A DNA stretch of 37,223 nt, taken from a virus. Within the stretch, counting starts at the first letter, position 1; each line of letters starts with the position of its first letter. The stretch lies in IMG/VR virus record IMGVR_UViG_3300047367_000059, positions 1-37,223 of that record, one strand, 5' to 3'. A program made the translations under genes and the position numbers. Shown piece after piece: positions 8,155 to 17,124 of the stretch. The notes below the pieces were generated by a model that did not search any database, was not told where the DNA came from, and worked only from the letters and a program-made list of their open reading frames with translations.

Positions 8155-10559
8155 TCTCTTTGAATGTTCCAAGTACCACTAATACTCACACCTGCATCTA
8201 TAGTGACATCTTTTGCAGTAATCTCTTTTGTACTATGACCGTATGTACCACCTTGATATATTACTCTAGCTGTAGCGCCTTGTAGTTTATTATAGTCACC
8301 ATGCCCTGAATCTGTAGCACCAGCATCTTCTACACCATCATAAAAATCATTTGTAGTGTCTTGATTCTGTAGTGTTCCAAGCCATGTCTTAATATCAAAT
8401 ACACTCCAGTTTCTATTAAACTCTAAAATAGTTCCAATCATACCTGCCGCTACAGGACATGCACTACTAGTTCCACTGAATCTAGTATCTCTGCTAGAGT
8501 TAGGTGATCCGGATTGTCCATCACTCCAACTTGTATTACCAGTTTTACTTACATAAGTGTCATCGTATCTAGGAATATCAGTACCATAAGTTCCTACAGT
8601 TGCGGCAACACTTCCGTCAGCTGGTGAAAACAAATCAATATTATTTCCCATATCACTGTAATTCACTTTACGTTCTTTTGTACTACTAGCATACTGATCA
8701 TCTAATGCACCTACATTTATCACTGGACTTGTTCTGTTACCAGATCTAACTTGTATATAATTATTCATGTTAATATGTGCTGAGCATTGATAGTGAAAGT
8801 TTATTCCACCTGTAGTTGATGCTGTACGTTGACTGGGTGTCCAAGTTACTGTACCATTGTCAGTTCCTTGATTAGTTGCAGTTGGGTACTGCACTTGATC
8901 TCCTGTGCCTGTACTTTGTGATGTCTTGATATAAAAAGGATGCCCGTTAGCATTTACAACAAAATTAATAGTATCTCCTCTGTTGATAGTTATAACAGGG
9001 TTTGCACCACTTACATTACCATTACGATCTGTACCAGTCATGCTGTAATAACTTGATCCACTATTAGTTACATTAATTGTAAATGTTTGAGGATCTCCCC
9101 AAGTTGATCCTGCATGTTGCGGAAAACCTGCTCTATTTGTTGTTGGCATAACCTGATATCCAAATTGATAAATGCCTACGCCGTCACCAAAATGTCCTGT
9201 ACTACTGGTATGCCAGTAGTTATCATAGTCTGGATGATCCCATTTTGTTTGTTTTTGATTACTATTACCTGATGCAACAACTGTAATAACACCAGCATCT
9301 ACCATTTCTTTAGCACTTGTAACTATACTGTTATCTAAGAATTCACTTTTCATTCTACCGCCATCGCCTGTGTCGCCTACATAACGCATAAATTGAGGTT
9401 TATTAGAATCTGTTGTGTATGATATTGCACTACCAGTTCTATGAAATCCATAACCTGAACTACTAGGAGTTGCTCTATAACCCCAACTGTTTGAACTAAT
9501 AGTTGGATCTTTTGTTCCGTACTTTGGATTTGTTGGCTTTGCGAGATGGAATATTTTTTGAATGTCCCATACTTTTGTAAGTCCTAATCCATATCCACTG
9601 TACCCATCAATTACCCATTTGTTAGCATTGTAAGACCAACCATGTGTTCTGCCGTATATCTGACTAGCACACTGAGTACCATGTGTACCACTATAAGTGT
9701 TTGTATTAAAATCGCCTAATGCTCTTAGTCTTGTGTATGAGGATTGTACTACCACTGTTCCGTAACTTTGAAATGCGGCACTTCTGTTGTTTACACTTCC
9801 CCACCATTGCCTTGCTTCTGCTTCAGTTGGAACAATAGTTCCGTCCCATCTAGTTTCTAATCTACTTCCAGGAGCGGCATCAAACCAGTCTGGATCAATA
9901 TAGTAAGGACTATCTAGCACAAGATCTAAGCAATCACAAATACCATTACCTGGTAATACGTTGCCGCCAACATAGTCTGTTGGTGACTCACTTGCTGGTC
10001 TATTGTTAATAAATTCAATATGTCCTATCCATGTACCATTGTCCATGCAAACAATATCAACATCTTTGCCTGTTCCATACTTTTTAATATTTTCAGAATT
10101 TACATCTGTTTCGCTTGCCCAAATATCTCTTTTTGCTTTAGGTCCATTTTCTCTTGTTATTCTCAACAGTTGATAACCACATCTACGCAAATCTGCACTA
10201 GTAGGAGTTGTTGGAAAATCGGAAGTAGATGCAAATCTGTTATGGTGCTTTACTGGTTCATTGTATCTATATGTATCTGTGATCTCACAATGTAATTCAT
10301 CTTCGGGAGGTTGCGGAAACTCGTCTGGATTTCTATCTGGGTCTTTGTGAATAAAAGCAATTTGTGGATCTTTTTCTAATTCTGCCGCTTCTTCTTCACT
10401 TAACCAAAACACACCTCTTGTGTTACTGTGTAGTATGTCATCAGTTTGTTCTACTTCTCTTGCTACATAAGTTGGATCATCTGCATCACGCAAACTAGCA
10501 TCTAATGCATCATATTGTTCTTTAGTATGTGTACCTAAATGATAATGAAATTCTGCCAT
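8151..10559 (-). CDS. Subtilisin-like serine protease (S8) with inserted cupredoxin-like domain
   Basis: The 802-residue protein carries the subtilase catalytic triad: Asp173 in IVCMDNG, His293 in GTHGTQCAS and Ser698 in GTSSACPVAAG, with the oxyanion Asn432 in VVASGNSN. The first 130 residues are a charged region that may be a propeptide. Between Asn432 and Ser698 lies an insertion of about 115 residues (491-606) that looks like a cupredoxin: His540 in NGHPFYI and HYQCSAHINM with Cys592, His595 and Met598. The C-terminus ends in a short beta segment (DVTIDAGVSISGTW) reminiscent of fibre modules. No signal peptide is seen. It sits between fibre genes, with AAGGA seven bases before its ATG. 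I infer a virion-linked protease that could process fibre proteins or host surface proteins; its target is unknown. Confidence 0.88.
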   Translation of the reverse strand: MAEFHYHLGTHTKEQYDALDASLRDADDPTYVAREVEQTDDILHSNTRGVFWLSEEEAAELEKDPQIAFIHKDPDRNPDEFPQPPEDELHCEITDTYRYNEPVKHHNRFASTSDFPTTPTSADLRRCGYQLLRITRENGPKAKRDIWASETDVNSENIKKYGTGKDVDIVCMDNGTWIGHIEFINNRPASESPTDYVGGNVLPGNGICDCLDLVLDSPYYIDPDWFDAAPGSRLETRWDGTIVPTEAEARQWWGSVNNRSAAFQSYGTVVVQSSYTRLRALGDFNTNTYSGTHGTQCASQIYGRTHGWSYNANKWVIDGYSGYGLGLTKVWDIQKIFHLAKPTNPKYGTKDPTISSNSWGYRATPSSSGYGFHRTGSAISYTTDSNKPQFMRYVGDTGDGGRMKSEFLDNSIVTSAKEMVDAGVITVVASGNSNQKQTKWDHPDYDNYWHTSSTGHFGDGVGIYQFGYQVMPTTNRAGFPQHAGSTWGDPQTFTINVTNSGSSYYSMTGTDRNGNVSGANPVITINRGDTINFVVNANGHPFYIKTSQSTGTGDQVQYPTATNQGTDNGTVTWTPSQRTASTTGGINFHYQCSAHINMNNYIQVRSGNRTSPVINVGALDDQYASSTKERKVNYSDMGNNIDLFSPADGSVAATVGTYGTDIPRYDDTYVSKTGNTSWSDGQSGSPNSSRDTRFSGTSSACPVAAGMIGTILEFNRNWSVFDIKTWLGTLQNQDTTNDFYDGVEDAGATDSGHGDYNKLQGATARVIYQGGTYGHSTKEITAKDVTIDAGVSISGTWNIQRD

Positions 10560-10568
10560 GTTCTATCC

Positions 10569-11288
10569 TTAATGTAAATCTACCCAAGAGCCATTTGCAA
10601 AGCCTTGAAATTTATTTGTTGTGCTATTGTAAATCATATCTCCATCAGCGGCTGATAAAGCATTTCTTGCTGTAGTTGTAAAACTGTGTAGTTTCAAAGG
10701 AGTGTTTGCAATAGTTGTTCTTGTGGTTGCTTGTAGTGTAAGTGTACTAGCACTAGTTATAATAGGAGCGCCTGCTTGACTACTAGTAATTGTACCAGTA
10801 ACTGTTACATCATCGTCTAGTGTAATTGTTGTACCGCTACTTGCTAGTGTACTACCAGTTACAGTAATATCACCTAAACTACCTCCGCTTGCTACAGAGT
10901 CTGCCGCCGGTGCCCAACTTGCACCATTATACTTTAGTACTTGTCCGGTTGTTACGCCTGCTGTACTAACATCTGTTAAACCGTTTAAGTTAGATGCTCC
11001 ACCGCCACCTCCGCCAGGTAAATTAATTAACTGTGAACCATCTACTGCTGGAAGTTTGCCTGATCCATCTAGTTGTACAATATCATTTGCACCTATGCCT
11101 ACATCAATGTCTAATGTTACTGATCCAGAAGTGCCACCGCCTTGTAATCCTACACCTGCAATAACTTCTGTAATGTCACCACCAAAGTTTGCGCCACTTA
11201 TACCAGTAAGTAGACTGCCATCACCTTGAAACTGAGTTGCTGTTACACGACCAGTGACTTCCATATTTTGTTTGAATTTTGTTGCCAT
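10569..11288 (-). CDS. Small tail fibre-like structural protein
   Basis: The protein has 239 residues and starts MATKFKQNMEVTGRVTATQFQGDGSLLTGI, a typical phage fibre opening with the GDGSLLTGI motif. It then has an LSDV/LNGLTDVS...GQVLKYNGASW module. The last 100 residues (GDITVTGSTLASSG...ADGDMIYNSTTNKFQGFANGSWVDL) are clearly related to the C-terminal region of the fibre protein at 856-2691, so the two are partial paralogues. GGAG lies eight bases before the ATG. It is separated from the capsid gene by a terminator and is the first gene of the fibre operon. Structural role inferred from composition and modules. Confidence 0.6.
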   Translation of the reverse strand: MATKFKQNMEVTGRVTATQFQGDGSLLTGISGANFGGDITEVIAGVGLQGGGTSGSVTLDIDVGIGANDIVQLDGSGKLPAVDGSQLINLPGGGGGGASNLNGLTDVSTAGVTTGQVLKYNGASWAPAADSVASGGSLGDITVTGSTLASSGTTITLDDDVTVTGTITSSQAGAPIITSASTLTLQATTRTTIANTPLKLHSFTTTARNALSAADGDMIYNSTTNKFQGFANGSWVDLH

Positions 11289-11309
11289 CTAACTGTCTCC
11301 TATTAAACA

Positions 11310-11317
11310 TATTTATT
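11310..11317 (-). promoter_or_regulatory. Candidate late promoter element (AATAAATA) for the fibre operon
   Basis: The minus strand reads TTCCTAATAAATATG here, between the gp23 terminator and the first fibre gene (start 11288). It resembles the TCCTATAAATA element at three other late start points in the window but has one additional base and AATAAATA in place of TATAAATA. Its position just after a strong terminator supports a new transcription start. Confidence 0.4.
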
Positions 11318-11329
11318 AGGAAACTACAA

Positions 11330-11357
11330 ACAAAAACAGGACCCGAAGGTCCTGTTT
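11330..11357 (-). terminator. Rho-independent terminator after the capsid gene
   Basis: A perfect ten-base-pair stem (AAACAGGACC / GGTCCTGTTT) closes on a UUCG tetraloop on the minus strand and is followed by T-rich sequence (TTGTTTG). It lies 20 bases after the gp23 stop codon. This would end the head-gene transcript and keep very high capsid expression from flowing into the fibre genes. Confidence 0.9.
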
Positions 11358-11377
11358 CCGATATTTGAAAATACCTA

Positions 11378-12538
11378 TTAGGTAAATGCAAGTTGACCGC
11401 TTGTAACTGCGATTTTGCTGAGATAATCAGCCGCGTTACCAAGTGAGCTAGCCTGGTTTGAAAGCTCTACATAACCATAACGTGTCATGAAGCTTACTAC
11501 TGGCTCAAATGTGCCTGGGTCAAGTACTGTACCGCTTGACATCAACGGAATGTATGGGCAATAGAACGCCGCGGCGTCTGTTTCTGTTGCACCTTTGTAA
11601 CCAACAAGTACGTCATCGTTAGCCGCATACTGGTTTACATAAATTCTCATTGTGCCATTCAAAGTACCTACAAATTTAGTATTTGTTGGTGCTTCAAAAG
11701 CGCCTTCAGTTGATCTTGCGAACGCTGAAGTTGTAGCACTTTGTAGTACTGTTAGTACTGTTGGGCTAACAACTGCCCAGTTACCAGCGCCACGTCTTGT
11801 TCTTGCGGCGATAGTGTTTGCATTCTTGTTAATAAGAACTGCAAGAGCGGCATGCTCGTCACCTACGAAAGTAGCTGTACCTGATACGCTACCTTGTGCG
11901 TATGTATCAGCGGCAGCACCTGCAAGTGAATTCAAGCTAGCAATGATTTCTTGGTCGATTTCAGCAGTAATCTCTTGGGCTAGTGCTTGCATGATTTCTG
12001 CTTCTACGTCCAATCCATGCATTGATTGTGCATCTTGAGCCGCTTCAAAAGTCCAGCGAGCTGATAGCTTTCTGGTTTTTGCTTCGACTGTTTGCTTCAA
12101 TACTTGAATGCTGAGCTTCTTACCACCAGTACCTTCTAGTACTGATGTAGCATCTGCTCTGTTTGTTGTTGCATTACCTGAGTAACCAGTTGCAATCTGG
12201 AATGGGCTTAGTGCCTCATCACCAGCTACAGCTGAGTCAAAAGTTTCTGCATATCTTACTCTAAGAGTATGAATTTGACCAACAGGGCCTGTCATAGGCT
12301 GTACACCAACGATCTCGTTGGCGATAACTGTTGGCATGACACGTCTAATCACTGGAAGGATAACCTTGTTAAGGGTCGCAACGTTACCAGCTTGAGTAGC
12401 ACCACTAGTTGCCGCCTCTGAGAGGTAGCTCTTAGTGTTCTCAAGTGTTGTTTCCATAACTTGCTTTTTCGTTCCAGTAAGACCGTCAGTTAGAGCGGCT
12501 TTAGTTTCGCTCCAATTTTCCATTAAATTGTCTGCCAT
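11378..12538 (-). CDS. 23: Major capsid protein gp23
   Basis: Forms the hexamers of the T4-like head shell. The stretch LPVIRRVMPTVIANEIVG followed by VQPMTGPVGQIHTLRVRY (about residues 61-95) is a hallmark of T4-like gp23. The protein has 386 residues, much shorter than T4 gp23 (521), so surface insertions of T4 appear absent. The N-terminal 41 residues are charged and helical. LSE at 39-41 followed by AATSGATQAGN fits the gp21 cleavage rule (hydrophobic-x-Glu), so removal of residues 1-41 during maturation is likely. It follows gp22 by 11 bases, in the same order as T4 (21-22-23), and is followed by the strong terminator. No gene 24 is adjacent in this window. Confidence 0.95.
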   Translation of the reverse strand: MADNLMENWSETKAALTDGLTGTKKQVMETTLENTKSYLSEAATSGATQAGNVATLNKVILPVIRRVMPTVIANEIVGVQPMTGPVGQIHTLRVRYAETFDSAVAGDEALSPFQIATGYSGNATTNRADATSVLEGTGGKKLSIQVLKQTVEAKTRKLSARWTFEAAQDAQSMHGLDVEAEIMQALAQEITAEIDQEIIASLNSLAGAAADTYAQGSVSGTATFVGDEHAALAVLINKNANTIAARTRRGAGNWAVVSPTVLTVLQSATTSAFARSTEGAFEAPTNTKFVGTLNGTMRIYVNQYAANDDVLVGYKGATETDAAAFYCPYIPLMSSGTVLDPGTFEPVVSFMTRYGYVELSNQASSLGNAADYLSKIAVTSGQLAFT

Positions 12539-12549
12539 TTTCGGTCTCC

Positions 12550-13644
12550 TTAACTTATACCGGCTAATTTTTGAAGGTAAACAATATCAGCTGTTTGCGA
12601 TTCAGCTGATGCTGATGCTTCTGCTTTGTTTCCAGTGACTTCTGTATTAGATTCACTTAGTACCTTCTTAGTAGTTTTAGCGTCTTCCTTCAAAACTGAA
12701 GGTAGATACTTGTTGAATGCATTCTGTAGCTTGTCTGTTTTTACACTTTCAAGCAATGCACCCATGATTTCTTTGTGATCTTTGCTTAAAGGTTGCATCA
12801 TTTCTTGCATAATTTGCTTTCTTTCTGCTGTGTCTTTAGCAATCCGTACAGTTTTTGCACTTTCTGCTATCATCACTTCCTTTTCAGCAATGGCTTTGTC
12901 TTTGCTTTCAATCTCACTTTGTAGACTTTCAACTACCTTGTTCAACTTAGAAACTTCTGTTCCTTCGTTGAGGTAACTTGACATAAACTCAGCGGCATAT
13001 GTTTCAAATATCTTACGTCCAAATTGATTTTCTTTGGCTGTTTGAATATCTTCACGCAATGTATTAAGTTCGTTACGGATAGTATTTTCCATAATTCCTT
13101 CAATTTTGCCTGCGGCTGTTTTAATAAAGTCTGCCTTAGTTTGATTAATAACCTCTTTGCCTTCTTTGATCATTTTGACTTTTGCTTCAACTAGTGAGCG
13201 TTTGTCTTCATGAAACTCATTGAGCTCTTTGGTTAGTTGCTCCATGACGAAACCTTCCAACTTGGTCATGTTGTCGTCTTGAGCATTCCGATCGTTGCGA
13301 AGTTCTTGTATTTCCTTCGCAAGTGTTTCCATCACAAACTTATCAAGAACAACTGCATGTTCCTTCATGTGCTTGCGATAAGCAACACGATCTTCTGCGA
13401 CCTGTGCTTTATCTTGCTTGAACTCTTCGAGTTCTTTTCCAATAACGTCACCGATCATATTATCCATAGCTTCGACCATTTGCTCTTTGTCATTTTCATA
13501 ACGCTGTGCAAATTCTTCTCTAAGTTCAGCTGTGATTGACTCACGAGCTTCTGTTAGTTGGGTCTCCCAAGCTTCAGATAACGAAGATCTAACCTCTTCG
13601 GAGAGCGTATTTGAGTTTAATAGTTCATCCATTGCATGAGCCAT
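12550..13644 (-). CDS. 22: Prohead core scaffolding protein gp22
   Basis: Builds the internal core around which gp23 assembles and is then degraded by gp21. The 364-residue protein is almost wholly charged alpha-helix with long coiled-coil stretches (about residues 20-290; for example KELEEFKQDKAQVAEDR and IESKDKAIAEKE), as expected for a scaffold. Many Glu-rich sites of the form L-x-E are present as possible protease cuts. It is longer than T4 gp22 (269). Identification rests on the conserved order protease-scaffold-capsid, with one base between it and gp21, and on the coiled-coil character. Sequence similarity to T4 gp22 is not obvious by eye. Confidence 0.85.
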   Translation of the reverse strand: MAHAMDELLNSNTLSEEVRSSLSEAWETQLTEARESITAELREEFAQRYENDKEQMVEAMDNMIGDVIGKELEEFKQDKAQVAEDRVAYRKHMKEHAVVLDKFVMETLAKEIQELRNDRNAQDDNMTKLEGFVMEQLTKELNEFHEDKRSLVEAKVKMIKEGKEVINQTKADFIKTAAGKIEGIMENTIRNELNTLREDIQTAKENQFGRKIFETYAAEFMSSYLNEGTEVSKLNKVVESLQSEIESKDKAIAEKEVMIAESAKTVRIAKDTAERKQIMQEMMQPLSKDHKEIMGALLESVKTDKLQNAFNKYLPSVLKEDAKTTKKVLSESNTEVTGNKAEASASAESQTADIVYLQKLAGIS

Positions 13645-13645
13645 A

Positions 13646-14284
13646 TTAATCTCTCCTATATCTCAGGTTTTTAATAAAGTTAGTCACCTCTTCCTGGAGA
13701 TAACGTTGTGCGCCTTTGTCGTGTCTAGTTGCTTCAGCGACATCCATCAATACATTGCCCCGGCTATGATTCATAATTCTTTCATAGATTGGATCGGGAT
13801 AAGCACTAGGTGCACTCGGATTTGCAACAATATCGACTGTAATGATTTCGAAATCCTTTACTATGCCGTTATCGTTAACATTGCCACTGCCTCGGCTTGA
13901 CACGCCTAAATGACACCCACTTTCAATAAGGGTTTTACAAATGTTTCCCATTGGAGTAGGTAATAGTTTTAGCTTGCCGATCCCATTTGCGCCATCAGTA
14001 TCCATTTCAGTGATCATGTGTGATACACGATCTAAATTGATATTCAGGTCATCTGGGTGATCAGCTTCGCCTAATACACTATATCCACCTTTGATTTTTT
14101 CATTAATTGCTTTAACAGCGTTATGAATTTCATCTTTTGTGTAGATACGGTTGTTCTGATTGCGTACATCGCCTTCTATAAAAATACCCTTCATATACAA
14201 GCTCTTACCGTTACCTTCATCAACTGTTTCAGTAACAATATTTGCTTGATTAAAAGAAAGATGTTCTTTTAGCGAAATACTCAT
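13646..14284 (-). CDS. 21: Prohead maturation protease gp21
   Basis: This serine protease cleaves scaffold and capsid proteins inside the prohead. The 212-residue protein has the herpesvirus/T4 prohead protease layout: MKGIFIEGDVRNQNNRIY at the start of the domain, His76 in LGEADHPDD, Ser129/Ser130 in HLGVSSRGSG, and Asp151 in ITVDIVANPSAP. The length equals T4 gp21 (212). It lies between the acidic core protein (one-base gap) and gp22 (one-base gap). The C-terminal 40 residues are basic and may be removed by self-cleavage, as happens in the family. Confidence 0.95.
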   Translation of the reverse strand: MSISLKEHLSFNQANIVTETVDEGNGKSLYMKGIFIEGDVRNQNNRIYTKDEIHNAVKAINEKIKGGYSVLGEADHPDDLNINLDRVSHMITEMDTDGANGIGKLKLLPTPMGNICKTLIESGCHLGVSSRGSGNVNDNGIVKDFEIITVDIVANPSAPSAYPDPIYERIMNHSRGNVLMDVAEATRHDKGAQRYLQEEVTNFIKNLRYRRD

Positions 14285-14285
14285 A

Positions 14286-15089
14286 TTATTTTACGCCTTT
14301 CATTGGACTTTCTGATTTGACATTTTCGTCCTTGGCTTTTGGAGCAGGGCTCGGTGAACCAGCTTCTTGTGGACCGTCAACACCCATGTCTTTTGCGGCT
14401 GGAGCAGGTCGTCCTGACTCGTCGCCTCCTGGTGTGTGATGTGCTTTAGCATCGTTAGGTGCTTTAGCTTGTCCTGCTACTGGTGATGCTTTGTCAGCTG
14501 TGTCACTGTGTGATACATTAACCGCTGTCATTGTAGCGCCTTCTTCCATAGCTTCTACAGTATCAACTGCTTCTTCCATGTCATCGTCGCCTTCTTCTGC
14601 TGGCTCTTCACCTTGCATTTCTGCAAATGCGGCTCTAAGTTCAGCAATAGCATCTTCCACGTCATCCATTGCTTCTTCAACATCAGGTGAATCACCTTCT
14701 GCATCTGCTTCTGGTTCCATGTCCATTGCGAGATCCATTTCTGCATCTCCGTCATCCATGTCCTCATCGTCCATGATTTCTTCTTGGTCAATCTCTTCTT
14801 CGGCTGTTTCAATATCATCTAAGAAATCTTCTTCAGCATCAGAGGCATCAATCGCTTCTTCTACTTCGTCGTCCTCAGAATCATCGTCAGCTTCGTCAAG
14901 ATCGATAGTTTCGTCTAGGTCTTCATCAGCAATCTCGTCTTCTACAATTTCATCATTCTCTTGTAGAGATGACCAATGATTTTTAGCTTTCTCTACAAAC
15001 ACGTTGTGAAGTAGATCAGCCGCTTTCTCTTGTTCATCATTAACGATATACTCGAGGACCTTTACTAAAGATTCCTTGTGTTCGCTCAT
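14286..15089 (-). CDS. Highly acidic prohead core protein (gp67/gp68 position)
   Basis: The protein has 267 residues, more than a third of them Asp or Glu, especially at 45-175 (for example EDEIADEDLDETIDLDEADD). The C-terminal 70 residues are Pro/Ala/Lys-rich and probably disordered. The first 40 residues look helical (SLVKVLEYIVNDEQEKAADLL). In T4 the small core proteins gp67 and gp68 sit between the portal and protease genes, and acidic internal peptides are made by gp21 cleavage. The position and charge therefore suggest a prohead core role, but there is no sequence match that I can see. The very repetitive codons create a long serine-rich open frame on the other strand, which I take to be spurious. 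Confidence 0.6.
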   Translation of the reverse strand: MSEHKESLVKVLEYIVNDEQEKAADLLHNVFVEKAKNHWSSLQENDEIVEDEIADEDLDETIDLDEADDDSEDDEVEEAIDASDAEEDFLDDIETAEEEIDQEEIMDDEDMDDGDAEMDLAMDMEPEADAEGDSPDVEEAMDDVEDAIAELRAAFAEMQGEEPAEEGDDDMEEAVDTVEAMEEGATMTAVNVSHSDTADKASPVAGQAKAPNDAKAHHTPGGDESGRPAPAAKDMGVDGPQEAGSPSPAPKAKDENVKSESPMKGVK

Positions 15090-15233
15090 ATCATTCTCCT
15101 TAAAAAATTACAGGCTTACCAAGATGGTTTACATCTATATTTACACAACCAAGACGTTTTGCTTGGAAAACACCCTAAAAAATGGGTATTTTATGAATAT
15201 CTATCTAAGATAAGTAAAATTTGCCTGAAAAAA

Positions 15234-15437
15234 TTAGCCTTGTGCTGGTTTTGCGTAGATTTTTTTAATCTTTTCTACGCGAGTAGCATGTTCAATATTA
15301 TGTACTTCTCTTTGCTTTCTAAGACGATTAATATGCTTTAAAGTAAGTCGTTGCTTACGAACATCATCTACTTTTCTGTTGTTATAATCGTCATTTTCAG
15401 CGTCATAATATTCATTTAAAATGTCTGTACTACGCAT
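15234..15437 (-). CDS. Small basic protein between portal and core genes (gp67-like position)
   Basis: The protein has 67 residues and is highly charged and helical: MRSTDILNEYYDAEN followed by a basic stretch (KVDDVRKQRLTLKHINRLRKQR). I chose the ATG at 15437 because AGGAG lies six bases upstream; a second ATG at 15443 abuts the AGGAG and is unlikely. The start overlaps the end of gene 20 (stop at 15430-15432), so translation is coupled. The place corresponds to T4 gene 67, a prohead core gene, but identity is not shown by sequence. The 144 bases between this gene and the acidic protein gene hold only weak hairpins. Confidence 0.7.
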   Translation of the reverse strand: MRSTDILNEYYDAENDDYNNRKVDDVRKQRLTLKHINRLRKQREVHNIEHATRVEKIKKIYAKPAQG

Positions 15438-17106
15438 TATCATCTCCTGCAGGTGCCGCTTCTGCTCCACTAATTGGGCTTGCACCTTCGTCTCCGCCTT
15501 CTTCTGGAGCGTCTGTTGGTATATCAATATCACTACCGTCTGGAACATCAAAACCTCTTACGCCAACATTACCCAATCCTGGCATTGCATCAGCTTCTGG
15601 TGTTGTACCAACAACATTTTCTTCTTCCCACATACGCTCATTTTTAAGAATTTCATCTTCAGTAAGACCTAAGTATTTCTCCATTAAGAAGCGTCTACTC
15701 ATATAAGGCACGCCTTCAAGTCCACCGAATACATTAGCTCTAGCCGCATGTACTTCAATTTCTTTGTATTGACTAAAGCTCTGTGGTTCAACAAATTTTA
15801 AATCAAATAAGCTAGCATCAATACTCAAACCTTTGTTTTTCATAAACAGTTTGAATTCTTTATCCATAGTAGGAGCAATACTTGCTTGTAGTCTTTGACA
15901 GTATTGATTAAATCTATATTCTTGAATAAATGCTGTACCTACTCTACCGTCTACAAAAGTTGCACTACCATCATCTGGTCCAGTTGGCAAATAACTACTA
16001 GGCACACGCAATGCTCTTAACATTTTATTTGTAAAGTAACGCAAGTCGTCAATTTGACCTAAGTTCTCACCGCCTGGAAGAACTTCAACTTTACTACCTC
16101 TACCTTCAGCAGTTTGAGCAAAGAAATAATCTTCCATAATGCTTAATGGATTATATGCCGCATCCATAATGGTTGTACCACCACCTGATTTGTTAGGAAT
16201 GCGTTTTTGATGAATTTCGTTTTTGACACGCTCAACAAAACCCATAGCTTTGTTGGGAGGCATGTTACCTACATCAACATAAAAAACTCTACGTTCTGGA
16301 GCACGTTGTACTCTATAAATGATAATACTATCTTCAAGCAGTTCTTTTTGCTTGTATGTTTTGAAAATTGGGTCTAATATACTGCTACCAAAGGGCCAAT
16401 TTGTGTCCATACCTTCTGTCATTCCTAGGTGAACAACATGTGTAGCATCTACTGTATATTCTTGAATCTGTCCTAAGTTACCACTATAACTGCCAGGTTG
16501 CATACCATATGCACTTTTGTCAATGGTCTGTCCACGCATCATACTGTTTACTGTACCGTATGTTTGTGCATGTTGTACAGGCTTACTAACAGTTTTTTCT
16601 TGCATGTTTAGATCTACATTTTTAACAATGTATTGCTCAGGCTTTTTGCCTTTAGCTTCGTTTACAACTGCTTTAGTTACATCAACTGGATTGACATAAT
16701 ACAGTTCCCATGTTTCTGGATCTCTAATGAAAAATTGATCGCCGTACTTGATAGTGTTTCTAAACATACGGAATATGCGTTTGTCCCAGTCTTGCAAATT
16801 ACACCATTGTTGTAGTGTTTGCTCTAGGATTTTAATTTCACTTTCAGTAGCTTGTTCTTTGTATTCTACTTTAAATGGAACACCAGTATGCTCATCTACT
16901 TGTGTGCTAAACTCACTGATAATGTCTAGGGCCGCATTGATCTCGCTGTCCATATCCATTTGGTCATACTGTGTGTATCTTTCCACACGATTGGGTTGAC
17001 CACTATATACTTCAGGTAACCAGCTTTGAAAACGGCTAGCACTACTAGGTTTCATACTGTCGGAACCTTGAGCTCCGTATGCGGTAAAGTGTTTTTTCCA
17101 ACTCAT
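15430..17106 (-). CDS. 20: Portal vertex protein gp20
   Basis: Forms the dodecameric portal at the unique head vertex, through which DNA is packaged and to which the tail joins. The 558-residue protein has the T4-like portal pattern: SWLPEVYSGQPNRVERYTQYDQMD near residue 30, EINAALDIISEFSTQ, then ILDPIFKTYKQKELLEDSIIIYRVQRAPERRVFYVDVGNMP (about 245-290) and PGGENLGQIDDLRYF plus LRVPSSYLP (about 340-375). T4 gp20 is 524 residues. The C-terminal 60 residues are acidic and Pro/Gly-rich. AGAGAT lies five bases before its ATG, and a composite promoter is just upstream. Confidence 0.96.
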   Translation of the reverse strand: MSWKKHFTAYGAQGSDSMKPSSASRFQSWLPEVYSGQPNRVERYTQYDQMDMDSEINAALDIISEFSTQVDEHTGVPFKVEYKEQATESEIKILEQTLQQWCNLQDWDKRIFRMFRNTIKYGDQFFIRDPETWELYYVNPVDVTKAVVNEAKGKKPEQYIVKNVDLNMQEKTVSKPVQHAQTYGTVNSMMRGQTIDKSAYGMQPGSYSGNLGQIQEYTVDATHVVHLGMTEGMDTNWPFGSSILDPIFKTYKQKELLEDSIIIYRVQRAPERRVFYVDVGNMPPNKAMGFVERVKNEIHQKRIPNKSGGGTTIMDAAYNPLSIMEDYFFAQTAEGRGSKVEVLPGGENLGQIDDLRYFTNKMLRALRVPSSYLPTGPDDGSATFVDGRVGTAFIQEYRFNQYCQRLQASIAPTMDKEFKLFMKNKGLSIDASLFDLKFVEPQSFSQYKEIEVHAARANVFGGLEGVPYMSRRFLMEKYLGLTEDEILKNERMWEEENVVGTTPEADAMPGLGNVGVRGFDVPDGSDIDIPTDAPEEGGDEGASPISGAEAAPAGDDNA

Positions 17107-17124
17107 GAGTATCTCTTTTTTATC

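Noticed and set aside
14491-14979. Long serine-rich open frame on the plus strand opposite the acidic core protein gene
   Set aside because: It is the complement of Asp/Glu codon runs (GAT/GAA/GAC read as TC-type serine codons), has no upstream ribosome binding site and lies fully inside a well supported gene.
15166-15187. Weak minus-strand hairpin ACCC/GGGT followed by GTTTT between the small basic gene and the acidic core gene
   Set aside because: Only four base pairs and a short T-run; a terminator here would also cut the head operon. Nearby CCAAG/CTTGG is likewise too weak to call.
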